39,972 nt of DNA from Perkinsus marinus ATCC 50983 (Eukaryota; Perkinsozoa; Perkinsida; Perkinsidae), in assembly GCF_000006405.1 (NCBI RefSeq), contig NW_003208985.1, forward strand, positions 196,778 to 236,749. Direction: 5' to 3'. Of this stretch, positions 39,729 through 39,972 are shown in pieces. Both the position numbers and the translations under genes were made by a program. Position 1 is the first letter of the stretch. Every line of letters starts with the position of its first letter. The notes beneath the pieces are model-generated. The model was not told where the DNA came from and made no database searches. It was given only the letters and a program-made list of their open reading frames with translations.

Positions 39729-39972
39729 CTGAGTTCGTTTCATCACCACTAAGAGGCGTATTTTTTTCATAGGAAAAAAATTCGGAAAATTTACCTTTTC
39801 ATTCTAACTAACTAGTGTCTGAGGCCTGAACTTCAGCAAGGCTTACATATAGCGATGAGCTTCCGTATACTAGAGTTTCACCCTAGTGAAAAACGAATTT
39901 CACGACTACTGCATATCACCGCCAATATCTCTTTTTTCACCGAGTTTTACGCTACTTCACGTAAAACGGGTT
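39729..39972. other. Intron or upstream flank at the right edge
   Basis: AT-rich with runs of T and A. An inverted repeat gttttacg...cgtaaaac lies at about 39944-39967. It probably contains the next intron of the minus-strand gene. Confidence 0.3.

Overview
The window reads as nuclear DNA of a protist with compact, intron-rich genes: every gene that could be followed is cut by short GT-AG introns, mostly 42-54 nt, and both strands are used. The gene content (ubiquilin/Dsk2, an AAAP amino acid transporter, acyl-CoA dehydrogenase, S10 carboxypeptidase, SAM methyltransferase) and the dense, varied retroelements would fit an alveolate such as Perkinsus. That placement is an inference. There is one assembly gap (28020-28119).

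Layout. 1-5310: a Ty3/gypsy retrotransposon on the minus strand that runs off the left edge. 5560-7800: a degenerate tandem duplication carrying a small secreted Cys/His-rich, metallothionein-like gene and a decayed copy of it. 7800-9535: intergenic, with a GC-rich patch. 9536-10994: ubiquilin (+, 7 exons). 11740-14246 or further: S10 serine carboxypeptidase (-). 15.1-15.65 kb: a field of short perfect palindromes. 15640-17914: remains of a tyrosine-recombinase (DIRS-like) retroelement. 19044-19269 and 19717-25744: an old remnant and a very young copy of one LTR retrotransposon family; the young copy carries a nested Tc1/mariner-type element. 25858-26219: small secreted protein (-). 26620-28485: acyl-CoA dehydrogenase (+). 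30164-31788: amino acid transporter (-). 35098-36678: unrecognised 292-aa protein, complete 7-exon model (-). 37645-38495: SAM methyltransferase (-). 39222-39728: 3' exons of an unrecognised gene (-).

Two threads run through the window. First, a hAT-type MITE family of about 100-260 bp (8-bp target duplication, ends CAGTGTTGGG) sits again and again inside introns; subtracting the insert returns two of the swollen introns to the normal size of about 45-53 nt. tRNA-like sequences also lie in introns. Second, and most striking, the non-coding DNA is peppered with perfect inverted repeats that have a one-base spacer. Eleven of them form an exact 22-nt module with two symmetry centres 7 nt apart, far beyond chance, which points to a uniform local mutation or insertion process that I do not recognise.

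The host genes are housekeeping genes in different pathways and do not form an operon-like unit.
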